Source: Novosphingobium mangrovisedimenti
GTDB lineage: Bacteria; Pseudomonadota; Alphaproteobacteria; Sphingomonadales; Sphingomonadaceae
Length of the DNA stretch: 64,000 nt
Assembly (NCBI RefSeq): GCF_025153475.1
Contig: NZ_JANZXA010000015.1
Coordinates: 33,008 to 97,007, forward strand
Direction: 5' to 3'
Both the position numbers and the translations under genes were made by a program. Positions within the stretch are counted from its first letter, which is position 1. Each line of letters starts with the position of its first letter. Under the pieces are notes generated by a model. The model was not told the DNA's origin, searched no databases, and worked only from the letters and a program-made list of their open reading frames with translations. Shown here piece after piece: positions 50,091-58,332 of this stretch.

Positions 50091-51824
50091 TCAGGTGAAG
50101 GCGACTTCTTTGCCCTGCCGTGCGAAGGGAACCCGGCGCAGTACCATGGTGCGGTAGTCGGGCGTCAGCACGGTATCGACCGCCACGAAAGTCGCCACGC
50201 CCTGCTCGCGCGTGAATTCGACGCGGACGTAGCCCTGATGCATGTTGTCGGTCCAGGTGACCTCGGGAATGTGCTCGGCATAGACCTTGTCGAGCGCGCG
50301 GGCGGTGGTATCGCCAAAGCCGCTGTCCACGAAATCGCCGGGTGAGGAAATGCCCGCCGTGCCGAACTCGATGCCCGCCGAACGACCCGCGTCGTCGGCA
50401 AGGCGGTTGGCCCAGAAGCTGTGGCTGTCACCCGACAGGAACACCAGATCGCCCGCGCCGGCCTTGCGGGAGAGGTCGTAGAGCCGCTCGCGCGCCCAGG
50501 GATAGCCGCCCCAGGCGTCGGTGTAGTCGGGCAGGTTGTACTTGCCCTTCCAGGCGATGGCGACGGCGGGATCTGCGGACAGCTTGGCCAGCTCTTCCCT
50601 GGACTTCGCCGCGGCCAGCCTTGCCGACGGATCGGGGACCACGCCCAGCTTGACGACATCGGGCACTTCTACCCGGCCGATCACCATCGGGCAGCCGATG
50701 ATCCGCCAGGGCTGGCCCTGCTCGACCGAGCGGGAAAGGGCGGCGGAAAGGTCGGCTTCGCATTCGGCCGAGAGAATGGGCCGGTTCGGCGCGCCGAGCA
50801 CCTCCTTCTTGAAGCGCTCCGCCGAAGCGGCATCGGTGATGGTCTCGGCATAATCCACGTATTCGATCTGCTTTGCGCGCGCGGTGTGGCGCGTTTCGAT
50901 CGTGTGCAGCGTGGCAAGGTCGCCGAAGCTGTATCCGCGCCAGAACTGCATGCGGGTGCGCCCCCTGGCCTTGAGCCATTCGGGCTCGCGCACCGGCATC
51001 CATTCGAAATAGGCTCGGATCGAGGCGGCGCGGCGCGTGGCCCAGTCGCCTTCGGTATCCGGCTGGTGGTTCTGCGCGCCGCCGGTCCAGGGGTTGTTGG
51101 CGCTCTCGTGATCGTCCCAGCAGGCGAGCAGGGAGTGGTTCGCATGCATGGCCTGCGCGCCGGCATCGGTCTTGTACTGCGCGTGGCGGGTGCGGTAGTC
51201 GGTGAGCGAGACGATCTCGTGCAGCGGGGCCTGCACGCGGCCGATCTTCTGCGCGATGTCCGCGCCCCAGCCGTCCTTGCCGCCGTATTCGTAGATGTAG
51301 TCGCCGGTGTGCAGCACGAAGTCGACATCGGCGTCGCGCGCGATCGCGTCATAGGCATTGAAGTAGCCGAACGCATAGTTCGAGCAGCTTGCCAGCGCGA
51401 TGCCGAGCCGGTCCAGCCGGCCGTCGGGCAGCGTGCGCGCGCGGCCGAGCGGCGAGACGGCATCACCCATGCGGAAACGGTAGTAGTACATACCGCCGGG
51501 CGCCAGACCTTCGGCCAGCACCTTGACCGTGTGGTCGCGATCGGCATCGGTCTTGAACGGCCCGGTCTTGAGCACTTTCGCGAAGTCGGGCGTCGCGCTC
51601 AGTTCCCAGGTGCCTTCGACGGGGCCTTCGGCGGTCACGCGCGTCCACAGGACGATGCTGGTCGCGTCCGGATCGCCGCTGGCGACGCCGTGGCGGAAGG
51701 TCGGATTGGCGGGTGCCACCTGCGCCAGCACGGAGGAAGGCATCGCCAGAAAGGCCGCGCTTCCGGCCATGCCGGCCAGCAGGGCGCGGCGGGATACTTC
51801 GGCGTGGTGAAATGGGCGGGTCAT
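50091..51824 (-). CDS. phoD: Tat-exported PhoD-type alkaline phosphatase/phosphodiesterase (copy 2)
   Basis: A 577-residue PhoD enzyme, paralogous to the one at 44618-46237. The Tat signal is VSRRALLAGMAGSAAFLAM. The N-terminal domain begins FRHGVASGDPDATSIVLWTR. Catalytic landmarks are LHTGDYIYEYGGKDGWG, CWDDHESANNPW and LSGDSHSFWANRL. ATG 51824 follows AGGAG by 8 nt. It lies 146 bp downstream of a TonB receptor on the same strand. The two copies share architecture but differ clearly in loops, so they probably act on different phosphate esters. Confidence 0.92.
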   Translation of the reverse strand: MTRPFHHAEVSRRALLAGMAGSAAFLAMPSSVLAQVAPANPTFRHGVASGDPDATSIVLWTRVTAEGPVEGTWELSATPDFAKVLKTGPFKTDADRDHTVKVLAEGLAPGGMYYYRFRMGDAVSPLGRARTLPDGRLDRLGIALASCSNYAFGYFNAYDAIARDADVDFVLHTGDYIYEYGGKDGWGADIAQKIGRVQAPLHEIVSLTDYRTRHAQYKTDAGAQAMHANHSLLACWDDHESANNPWTGGAQNHQPDTEGDWATRRAASIRAYFEWMPVREPEWLKARGRTRMQFWRGYSFGDLATLHTIETRHTARAKQIEYVDYAETITDAASAERFKKEVLGAPNRPILSAECEADLSAALSRSVEQGQPWRIIGCPMVIGRVEVPDVVKLGVVPDPSARLAAAKSREELAKLSADPAVAIAWKGKYNLPDYTDAWGGYPWARERLYDLSRKAGAGDLVFLSGDSHSFWANRLADDAGRSAGIEFGTAGISSPGDFVDSGFGDTTARALDKVYAEHIPEVTWTDNMHQGYVRVEFTREQGVATFVAVDTVLTPDYRTMVLRRVPFARQGKEVAFT

Positions 51825-51970
51825 AGTCTGGACTCCTGTCGGCCTGTCCGTGTCCGGCGCGCGATCCGTGCCGCGCCGGTGTGGCATTTGTCTGAAAAAG
51901 GAATGCGGGCCGGCTTTGGACACCGACCCGCTTTCCGAACACTCCCCCATGAGTGTCTGCGATGTGCCGA

Positions 51971-54385
51971 TCAGAAGTCGGCGGTAACCGTGAACACCGT
52001 CGTGCGCCGCGCGCCGATCCAGGCGTAGTTGCCCGAGATGCCGCCGAGGTAGTCCTCGTTGGTGAGGTTGTTGACGGTCAGGTTGAACTCGAGCGCTTTG
52101 AGCGCCTTGCTCAGAGCCTCGCCCTTCACGCTGACGTTGAGGTCGGTGAGGAAGTAGTTTTGCGCGACCCAGCTGTTGTCGGAATTAACGAAGCGGTCGC
52201 CGGTGTACTTGCCGGTCACGCCCACGGAGACCGGGCCGTACCGGTAGTTGCCGGACAGGACCCACATGTGCTTCGGGATGCCCGCGACGCGATTACCGGC
52301 GATCGCATTGATCCCATCGATGATGTCCTTATCGTCATCGGTACCCGCAATAAGATCCTTGGTTCCGCGATACGTGGCATCGATGTAGGTATAGGCGGCG
52401 TAGAGGTTGAGCCCGGCCGTCGGACGGACATTGGCGAGCAGTTCGAAGCCTTCGGAGTCGATGCCGCCAACGTTGAAGAACTTGCCGTCACCCTCGCCGA
52501 GGTAGTCGATGCCGTCTACCCCGCTGTTCGAGACAAACAGCACCTGGTTGGAGAACTTGGCCTTGAACCAGGTGGCCGAGGCATTGAACCAGCCGTTCTC
52601 GTAACGCATGCCGGCTTCCCAGTTTTCCGAGGTTTCCGGCTTGAGTTGGGAAAGGTCGGCATTGCCGAACTCCAGCACCGCATCGGTAAGCGCCTTGAAG
52701 TTCTCGGCATAGCCGCCGAACACGTTGAGGCCCGCCATCGGTTCGATCTGGATGCCGCCCGAGAGCAGCACATCGGACGTCGACTTGAACTTAGTGTCGG
52801 GGGTCTGGCCGAACAGGTCGATGCGTTCGACATGGTTGACGAACTGCTTGGCGCCGAAGTTGGCCGTGACCGGGCCGAACTCGACCGTATCCTGCACGTA
52901 CCACTTGAAGGTGTCCTGCGGATACTTGCGGCTGTACTGCGTCCAGTAGGGCATGGAGTCGTATGCCGGGCCGACGGTCGTGTCGGTCACGTTGTGCCAG
53001 TCGCGCCATTCCTGACGATTGGTGTCCTCGTACCACAGGCCGCCGCGCAGGGTGTTCTGCACCATGCCGAGATCGGCCTTCCACGAGGCATCCAGCGTGC
53101 CGCCGGTGCGGTCCTTGCGGTAGTGCGTGTGGCGGTACGACTGGGCGCCGATCGCACCGGCAGGGTAGCAGGCGGGGTTGAAATTGGGATCAACAAGCGG
53201 GCTGACGCAGTCGGCCGCCGGAGCCAGTTGCCGGCCGCTGGCATCGACGAAATAGTAGCGCGGCGGGACAGTGGAACCGGGCGGAAGTGTACTCCACCAA
53301 GCCTGATAGCCGTTTGAATGGCTGCTGCCCGAAAGCTCGCTTTCGGGGTTCGTGCCGTCGTTGATGGTATCGACGATATAGGGCGGGGCCCAGTCACCGC
53401 GTCCGGCCATGTCATGGTAGTAGGCCGCGGCCTTGATATCGAGCGAGTCGAACAGCGTGGTTTCGGCCTTCAGGTAGCCGAGGAAGTTCTTGCGCAGCGT
53501 CGACCAGACGCGGCGGTAGTTCTGGTCGAGCACCGGAACGCCGGTCCACGTGCCGCCCAGAGCGTCGTTATGCGGGTTCGCCGCGTACTGATCCTGGGTG
53601 TACATCTGGTCGTAGTTGTCTTCGTGCGCGTCATCGTAGCTGACATAGCCGGTCAGCCTGACCGGCATGTCGATGATGAACTTGCCGGCGAAGTTGTCGC
53701 GGTGGTTCTGCGCCGAACCTTCCATCCAGTCGGTGGCTTCCTGGTGCGAGTAGGAAATCCAGGCCTTGGCGGTGTCGTTCAGGAACAGGCCGGTGTCGAA
53801 ACGGCCGTAGTAGCGGCGGGCCTCATAGTCGCCGACCGAGCCGGACAGCCGCACGCGCATGTCGTCGATCGGGTCGGAGGTCACGAAGTTGAGCGTGCCG
53901 CCCAGCGCCTCGTTCGACAACGAGCCGATGTCCGAGGTGCCCTGCGAAACCTCGACGGTGCGGATGTTCATCGTGTCGATGAAGCGGTTGGCCTTCGAGC
54001 CGCCACCGTAGTTCGAACCGCCGTTGGGCAGGCCGTCGATGGTGATGCCGACCTGCTGCTGGTCGAGGTTGGTCTGGAAGCCGCGGATCGAGAAGGCGGT
54101 CGACCAGTCGTCGAAACCGAAGGCGTCGCCTTCCTGAACCTGCACGCCGGGCAGGGTGTTGGCGATGTCGAGGACCGAGGAGACCGGCGACTTGTCCGCG
54201 ATCAGTTCCTCGCTCAGCGCCGAGTTGTTGTAAGTCGTGCGCGTACCGGTGACGACGATGGCTTCCGCGTCGCTGCTGCCGGCCGCGTCGGCTGCGGCGT
54301 CTTCGGCCATGGCGGGCGAAGCCACGGCGATGGCGGCGAGGCATGTGCCCAGGATGCAGGCACGGCGGATAGTCTGGATTCGCAT
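51971..54385 (-). CDS. TonB-dependent receptor paired with PhoD copy 2
   Basis: An 804-residue outer-membrane receptor. A signal peptide ending SPAMA precedes the TonB-box-like AEAIVVTGTRTTYNN, the plug (NTLPGVQVQEGDAFG, FSIRGFQTNLDQQQVGITID) and the barrel ending TTVFTVTADF. The plug contains a Gly/Ser/Asn-rich loop (LPNGGSNYGGGSKANRF). ATG 54385 follows AGGGGG by 6 nt. A Pho-box-like repeat lies about 130 bp upstream. With the downstream phoD it forms the second receptor-phosphatase module in the window; substrate unknown. Confidence 0.93.
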   Translation of the reverse strand: MRIQTIRRACILGTCLAAIAVASPAMAEDAAADAAGSSDAEAIVVTGTRTTYNNSALSEELIADKSPVSSVLDIANTLPGVQVQEGDAFGFDDWSTAFSIRGFQTNLDQQQVGITIDGLPNGGSNYGGGSKANRFIDTMNIRTVEVSQGTSDIGSLSNEALGGTLNFVTSDPIDDMRVRLSGSVGDYEARRYYGRFDTGLFLNDTAKAWISYSHQEATDWMEGSAQNHRDNFAGKFIIDMPVRLTGYVSYDDAHEDNYDQMYTQDQYAANPHNDALGGTWTGVPVLDQNYRRVWSTLRKNFLGYLKAETTLFDSLDIKAAAYYHDMAGRGDWAPPYIVDTINDGTNPESELSGSSHSNGYQAWWSTLPPGSTVPPRYYFVDASGRQLAPAADCVSPLVDPNFNPACYPAGAIGAQSYRHTHYRKDRTGGTLDASWKADLGMVQNTLRGGLWYEDTNRQEWRDWHNVTDTTVGPAYDSMPYWTQYSRKYPQDTFKWYVQDTVEFGPVTANFGAKQFVNHVERIDLFGQTPDTKFKSTSDVLLSGGIQIEPMAGLNVFGGYAENFKALTDAVLEFGNADLSQLKPETSENWEAGMRYENGWFNASATWFKAKFSNQVLFVSNSGVDGIDYLGEGDGKFFNVGGIDSEGFELLANVRPTAGLNLYAAYTYIDATYRGTKDLIAGTDDDKDIIDGINAIAGNRVAGIPKHMWVLSGNYRYGPVSVGVTGKYTGDRFVNSDNSWVAQNYFLTDLNVSVKGEALSKALKALEFNLTVNNLTNEDYLGGISGNYAWIGARRTTVFTVTADF

Positions 54386-54514
54386 TTTGGACCCCCTGAT
54401 TGAGAATTTTGTTTCGGGGGCCATCTGGTCCTGTTTTCTGACGTGCTGTGGTCAGTTCAGAGGCAGTTTGCAGTCAGTACAAAGACACTACGATGTTGAT
54501 TTGACGACTTTTAA

Positions 54515-54532
54515 ATGTCTGTAAAATGACGA
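54515..54532 (-). promoter_or_regulatory. Possible Pho box upstream of TonB receptor 2
   Basis: On the minus strand TCGTCAT-TTTA-CAGACAT is a pair of 7-bp direct repeats of form xxGxCAT with a 4-nt spacer, 5 of 7 matches each to CTGTCAT. It lies in an AT-rich patch typical of promoters. Confidence 0.4.
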
Positions 54533-54653
54533 ATGTTGCGGCCGGTGCGCCCATTCCCGGCCGGGGCGGAGGCGTTCGGCCGTCTTTCGTGTCATGACGT
54601 GTGCAATGCCGCATGCGCGATGACGGGGCGGGCTGGATGTGCCGCATCAGCTT

Positions 54654-55559
54654 TCAGCCAGTGAGACTTTCCCAAGCGCCTTGCCGGGCTTCCATGCGCA
54701 TCCCGTCGATGAAGGCCCGAACCGCGGGCATGGCGGCGCGGCTGGAATGGTAGAGAAGCTGGACAGGGACAGGCAGGGGCATGTCGTCGGCGAGCAGGCG
54801 GACCAACTGCCCGGAGCGTAGCTGCTCCGCCACCTGATAGCTGAGGACATTGGCAATTCCGACGCCCGCCTCGGCCGCCGCGATCTTGGCGGAGACATGG
54901 TCGACCGTGAGGCGGGGGGTGTAGGGGATGCGGGTCTCGCCATTGGGGGCGAAGCGCCAGGCCTTGTCGTAGCGCACGCCCGTGCCGCCGATGCATTCGT
55001 GGTGGACAAGATCGGCGGGGCTGCGCGGCGTGCCGCGGCGCTCCAGATAGTCCGGGCTGGCGACAAGAGTCTGGCGGACCTTGCCGAGCCGGACGGTCAT
55101 CAGGCTGCTGTCGGTGAGTTCGCCGATTCGTACCGCAACGTCGATGCCTTCCTCGACGATGCGGACGTTGCGGTCGATCAGCATCATGCGCGCCGAAAGG
55201 CCGCCATGTTCGGCAAGCAGGCGTGCGATCACCGGCAACACGTGAAGCCTTCCAAACATGACCGGTGCAGTGACGTGAAGTTCGCCCTGGGGGGCAGACG
55301 CACCACCCATCACCAAGTGTTCCGCATCGCGCAAATCGGACAACAGGCCGCGCGCCCGTTCCAGCAGCGCGGCACCCTCGTGCGAAAGCGAGACGCTGCG
55401 GGTCGAGCGGTGGAACAGCGATACGCCGAGATGGGCTTCGAGCGCGGCAACGGTGCGGGTCGCTTTCGCGGGCGAGATGCCGAGCGCGCGTGCGGCAGCC
55501 GTGAAACTGCGGTGATCGGCCACCGCCACGAAGGCCGACAGGGCTTCAAACCGGTCCAT
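54654..55559 (-). CDS. LysR family transcriptional regulator
   Basis: A 301-residue LysR regulator of normal length. The N-terminal winged helix runs MDRFEALSAFVAVADHRSFT, AAARALGISPAKATRTVAAL, EAHLGVSLFHRSTRSVSLS; the effector-binding domain follows from about residue 90 (GELHVTAPVMFGRLHVLPV ... IDVAVRIGELTDSSL). It is divergent from the FMN-flavoprotein / VOC / DUF1348 operon at 55640-57084, with about 80 bp between starts, the classical arrangement for a LysR activator and its target operon. The co-inducer is unknown. Confidence 0.92.
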   Translation of the reverse strand: MDRFEALSAFVAVADHRSFTAAARALGISPAKATRTVAALEAHLGVSLFHRSTRSVSLSHEGAALLERARGLLSDLRDAEHLVMGGASAPQGELHVTAPVMFGRLHVLPVIARLLAEHGGLSARMMLIDRNVRIVEEGIDVAVRIGELTDSSLMTVRLGKVRQTLVASPDYLERRGTPRSPADLVHHECIGGTGVRYDKAWRFAPNGETRIPYTPRLTVDHVSAKIAAAEAGVGIANVLSYQVAEQLRSGQLVRLLADDMPLPVPVQLLYHSSRAAMPAVRAFIDGMRMEARQGAWESLTG

Positions 55560-55639
55560 TATAATTTCACTTTTTGCAATAGAGATTCATAAAATTGGAT
55601 GATTATCACGATTTATGGTGTTCGGTAAGAGACGTCGCC

Positions 55640-56206
55640 ATGACGGCAAACTTCGTTCGATCCATGCTTGGCGATGAAGCGCGGGCCCTGCAGGTGCAGG
55701 ATGGTTCCCGCGCCGCCTACGCGGCCATGGAAAGCCGGGCCGACGGGCTGGGCGATCCGCTCGGCGCGCGCGAGAGGGAATTCATCGCGGCGCGTGACAG
55801 TTTCTACATGGCCAGCGTCACGCAGGATGGCTGGCCCTATGTCCAGCATCGCGGTGGTCCCAAAGGCTTCCTGAAGGTGCTGGATGAAAGGCACATCGGC
55901 TTCGCGGACTTCCGGGGCAACCGGCAGTTCATGTCGGCGGGCAATGTCGCCCGGAACGACCGCGTCGCGCTTATCCTGGTCGATTACCCGGCGCGCCGCC
56001 GCCTCAAGCTGATCGGTCATGCCCGCCGCGAGGCGGCCGAGCAGGTCCTGGACCTCATGCCGGAAGATTATGCGGCCATGCCTTGGGGAGCCTTTGTGAT
56101 CGAGGTGGCCGCGTTTGACTGGAACTGCCCGCAACACATTACGCCGCGCTGGACGGCGGAAGATCTCATGCACATGCGAAAGGATGGAAAATGGCCGGAA
56201 GTCTGA
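55640..56206 (+). CDS. Pyridoxamine 5'-phosphate oxidase-family FMN-binding protein
   Basis: A 188-residue split-barrel flavoprotein. The core reads EREFIAARDSFYMASVTQDG, WPYVQHRGGPKGFLKVLDER, IGFADFRGNRQFMSAGNVAR and RVALILVDYPARRRLKLIGH, typical of the PNPOx-like family that binds FMN and often detoxifies or reduces small molecules. ATG 55640 is preferred; an in-frame ATG at 55595 would add 15 poorly conserved residues. It is the first gene of an operon divergent from LysR and overlaps the VOC gene by 16 nt, so the pair is translationally linked. Substrate unknown. Confidence 0.85.
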   Translation: MTANFVRSMLGDEARALQVQDGSRAAYAAMESRADGLGDPLGAREREFIAARDSFYMASVTQDGWPYVQHRGGPKGFLKVLDERHIGFADFRGNRQFMSAGNVARNDRVALILVDYPARRRLKLIGHARREAAEQVLDLMPEDYAAMPWGAFVIEVAAFDWNCPQHITPRWTAEDLMHMRKDGKWPEV

Positions 56207-56601
56207 CACAGGGAGCCCACCACATCGGGCTGGTTGTACGCGATCTCGACGAGGCGCGCGGATTTTTCTGCGACGCGCTGGGCTTCGAACAGGTCGGCGC
56301 GGTGCCTGACTATCCCGCGCTCTTCGTTTCCGATGGGACGACCCTGCTGACCTTGTGGCGCGCGGCCGATCCGCAAACGGCCAATGCCTTCGACCGCCAC
56401 GGCAATATCGGGCTTCATCACCTCGCCCTGCGTGTCGCCGACGATGTCGCTCTGGACGGTGTTCACGACAGGGTGAAGGGCTATCCCGGAACCACGGTCG
56501 AATTCGCACCGGAACCGATCCGTGAAGGTGCGTCGACCCGGCATTTCATCTGCACGATGCCCGGCGGTATCCGCATCGAATTCGCCACGCCGTTCGCCTG
56601 A
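56191..56601 (+). CDS. VOC (glyoxalase/bleomycin-resistance) family protein
   Basis: A 136-residue vicinal-oxygen-chelate protein with two beta-alpha-beta-beta-beta modules: GAHHIGLVVRDLDEARGFFC, DALGFEQVGAVPDYPALFVS, then NIGLHHLALRVADDVALDGV and a closing strand GGIRIEFATPF. His of HHIGLV and HHLALRV and a late Glu could bind a metal. Such proteins act as lyases, isomerases, dioxygenases or drug-binding proteins. It overlaps the flavoprotein gene and precedes the DUF1348 gene by 18 nt, within the LysR-divergent operon. Confidence 0.83.
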   Translation: MAGSLTQGAHHIGLVVRDLDEARGFFCDALGFEQVGAVPDYPALFVSDGTTLLTLWRAADPQTANAFDRHGNIGLHHLALRVADDVALDGVHDRVKGYPGTTVEFAPEPIREGASTRHFICTMPGGIRIEFATPFA

Positions 56602-56619
56602 ATGCAGGAGTCATCGTCC

Positions 56620-57084
56620 ATGTCACGTCCTCCATATCCGCCATTCGGGCGCGAGGCTGCCAGGCAGAAGGTTCGCGCCGCTGAAGATGGCTGGAACAGC
56701 CGCGATCCGGCGCGGGTGGCGCTGGCCTATACGCCCGACAGTATCTGGCGCAATCGCAACGCGTTCCTGCAGGGGCGTGCCGAGATCGAGGCGTTCCTGA
56801 CACGAAAGTGGCAGCATGAACGCGAGTATCGCCTGATCAAGGAGCTGTGGGCGTGTGAGGGCAACCGCATTGCCGTGCGCTTCGCCTATGAATGGCATGA
56901 CGGTGACGGGCAGTGGTGGCGCAGCTACGGCAATGAGAACTGGCAGTTTGCGCCCAACGGCCTGATGGAGCGGCGCATCGCCAGTATCAATGACGTGCCG
57001 ATCAATTCGTCCGACCGGTTGTTTCACTGGCCTGCGGGCGCGCGTCCGGCAGACCATCCGGGGCTTTCCGACCTGGGGCTCTGA
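56620..57084 (+). CDS. DUF1348 NTF2-like protein
   Basis: A 154-residue protein of the DUF1348 group of the NTF2-like superfamily. Characteristic segments are KVRAAEDGWNSRDPARVALA, YTPDSIWRNRNAFLQGRAEI, FLTRKWQHEREYRLIKELWA, RIAVRFAYEWHDGDGQWWRS and YGNENWQFAPNGLMERRIAS, rich in Trp and Arg. The biochemical function is not established. ATG 56620 follows AGGAG by 9 nt; an in-frame ATG at 56602 directly after the previous stop is less likely. It is the last gene of the LysR-divergent operon and converges on the TetR gene. Confidence 0.85.
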   Translation: MSRPPYPPFGREAARQKVRAAEDGWNSRDPARVALAYTPDSIWRNRNAFLQGRAEIEAFLTRKWQHEREYRLIKELWACEGNRIAVRFAYEWHDGDGQWWRSYGNENWQFAPNGLMERRIASINDVPINSSDRLFHWPAGARPADHPGLSDLGL

Positions 57085-57112
57085 GCCCGTTCCTTGCGCT
57101 GCCTTGTCGCCC

Positions 57113-57814
57113 TTACCGCGCCGCGCCGGCGGGCGGGCAGAGCGCACCTTTCAGGAACAGGCGCGTGCGGTAGGCGATCTGGCGGTCGAAGTCGTCGGGC
57201 GACATCTGGCCCCACAGGGCTAGCTGCACCGAGCCTTCGACAACGAGGATCAGGAACGATGCCGCGGCGTCGCGGGCATCGGGAACGCTGTCCGCATCCG
57301 GACGCAGGCGCCGCGCGAGCAGGTCGGTAAGATAGCCCAGCGTCGGCTCGGCCGTGCGTTCCCAGAGATACTGCGCCACCTCGGGGCTGCGGAACACTTC
57401 GGTGTTGGCGATGCGCACCAGACGCATGCCGGACTTCTTCTTGATGTTGGAAACCCACAGCCGGGCGACCGCGACCAGCGTGGCTTCCAGATCCTCGCAT
57501 TCCTGATCGCGCAACCGCTCGACCGGGATGATCCACTGGTCGATGGCGCGCTGGAGTGCGGCCTTGAACAGCGTCTCCTTGTCACCGTAGCGTGAATAGA
57601 TCGTGCGCCGCGACATGCCGACATCGGCGCAGATGGTGTCTATCGTCGTGGCATCGAAGCCATGGTCGAGGAACAGGTCCAGCGAGCGATCGAGCAGTTC
57701 CTCGTTGCGCTGCTCGATCATCTCGCGCGTGGGGCGGCCGCGCCTGCGCCCGTCGGGTCGCGGCTTTTGCGTCGGCTTGCCGCTGAAGAGTCTGGTGGGT
57801 TCTCTCGCTTCCAT
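57113..57814 (-). CDS. TetR/AcrR family regulator of the dioxygenase operon
   Basis: A 233-residue TetR-family protein. A basic N-terminal tail (PRPDGRRRGRPTREMIEQRN) leads into the helix-turn-helix FDATTIDTICADVGMSRRTI, YSRYGDKETLFKAALQRAI. The C-terminal domain includes SNIKKKSGMRLVRIANTEVF and resembles AefR-type regulators. It is the third gene in the run dioxygenase alpha > NTF2-like > TetR, with gaps of 15 and 32 nt, so it probably represses its own catabolic operon. I found no clear operator palindrome in the upstream region. Confidence 0.88.
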   Translation of the reverse strand: MEAREPTRLFSGKPTQKPRPDGRRRGRPTREMIEQRNEELLDRSLDLFLDHGFDATTIDTICADVGMSRRTIYSRYGDKETLFKAALQRAIDQWIIPVERLRDQECEDLEATLVAVARLWVSNIKKKSGMRLVRIANTEVFRSPEVAQYLWERTAEPTLGYLTDLLARRLRPDADSVPDARDAAASFLILVVEGSVQLALWGQMSPDDFDRQIAYRTRLFLKGALCPPAGAAR

Positions 57815-57846
57815 GATCCCCGACTAGAACAAGGCCTCGCTCCCTG

Positions 57847-58317
57847 TCATCCCGCAATGTCGACGTCGGCATAGCCTGCCAGCATTGCCGGGTCGGGCAG
57901 CGGCATCTGCAGGTAGATGTCGAGGTGGCGGATCTTGCCCGCATCGTCGAATTCATAGACTGAAAGCGAGTTCACCGCGTTCTGCATGCCGCCCATCGTC
58001 GTGCGCTCTTCCAGTTCGAGCAGGACGAGGTTGCCCTTTTCGGTCACGCGCTTGAACGAGCATTCCCAGTCGGCGGTCGGCGCCCAGCCGGTCAGGAAAT
58101 CGCGGTACGTCGGCCAGTCCATCACTTCCTTGAAATTGCCGACCCGTTCGAATGCATTGGTATCGAGAAAGGCGCCGATCTCGTTCCAGCGGGCGGAATC
58201 GAAGCCGGGCTGCTTGGCGGCATCGACCAGCGCCTTGGTGGTCTGGCCGTATTCCATCGCCTTGCGCGAGAGACCGGTGTAGTCGCCGATCACGTCTTCC
58301 ATTTCGTACATCTGCAT
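57847..58317 (-). CDS. NTF2-like protein in the dioxygenase operon
   Basis: A 156-residue NTF2/SnoaL-fold protein: helical start (MEDVIGDYTGLSRKAMEYGQ), then DWECSFKRVTEKGNLVLLEL, ERTTMGGMQNAVNSLSVYEF and DDAGKIRHLDIYLQMPLPDP as the curved sheet. Ring-hydroxylating dioxygenase beta subunits share this fold and length, so it may be a divergent beta subunit. It equally resembles stand-alone SnoaL-like catabolic enzymes. It lies 15 nt after the Rieske alpha-subunit gene and 32 nt before TetR. Confidence 0.75.
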   Translation of the reverse strand: MQMYEMEDVIGDYTGLSRKAMEYGQTTKALVDAAKQPGFDSARWNEIGAFLDTNAFERVGNFKEVMDWPTYRDFLTGWAPTADWECSFKRVTEKGNLVLLELEERTTMGGMQNAVNSLSVYEFDDAGKIRHLDIYLQMPLPDPAMLAGYADVDIAG

Positions 58318-58332
58318 GGCTTGGCTTCTCCG

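Noticed and set aside
57847..58317. Firm call as a dioxygenase beta subunit
   Set aside because: Fold and position fit, but diagnostic beta-subunit motifs are absent, so it is listed only as NTF2-like.
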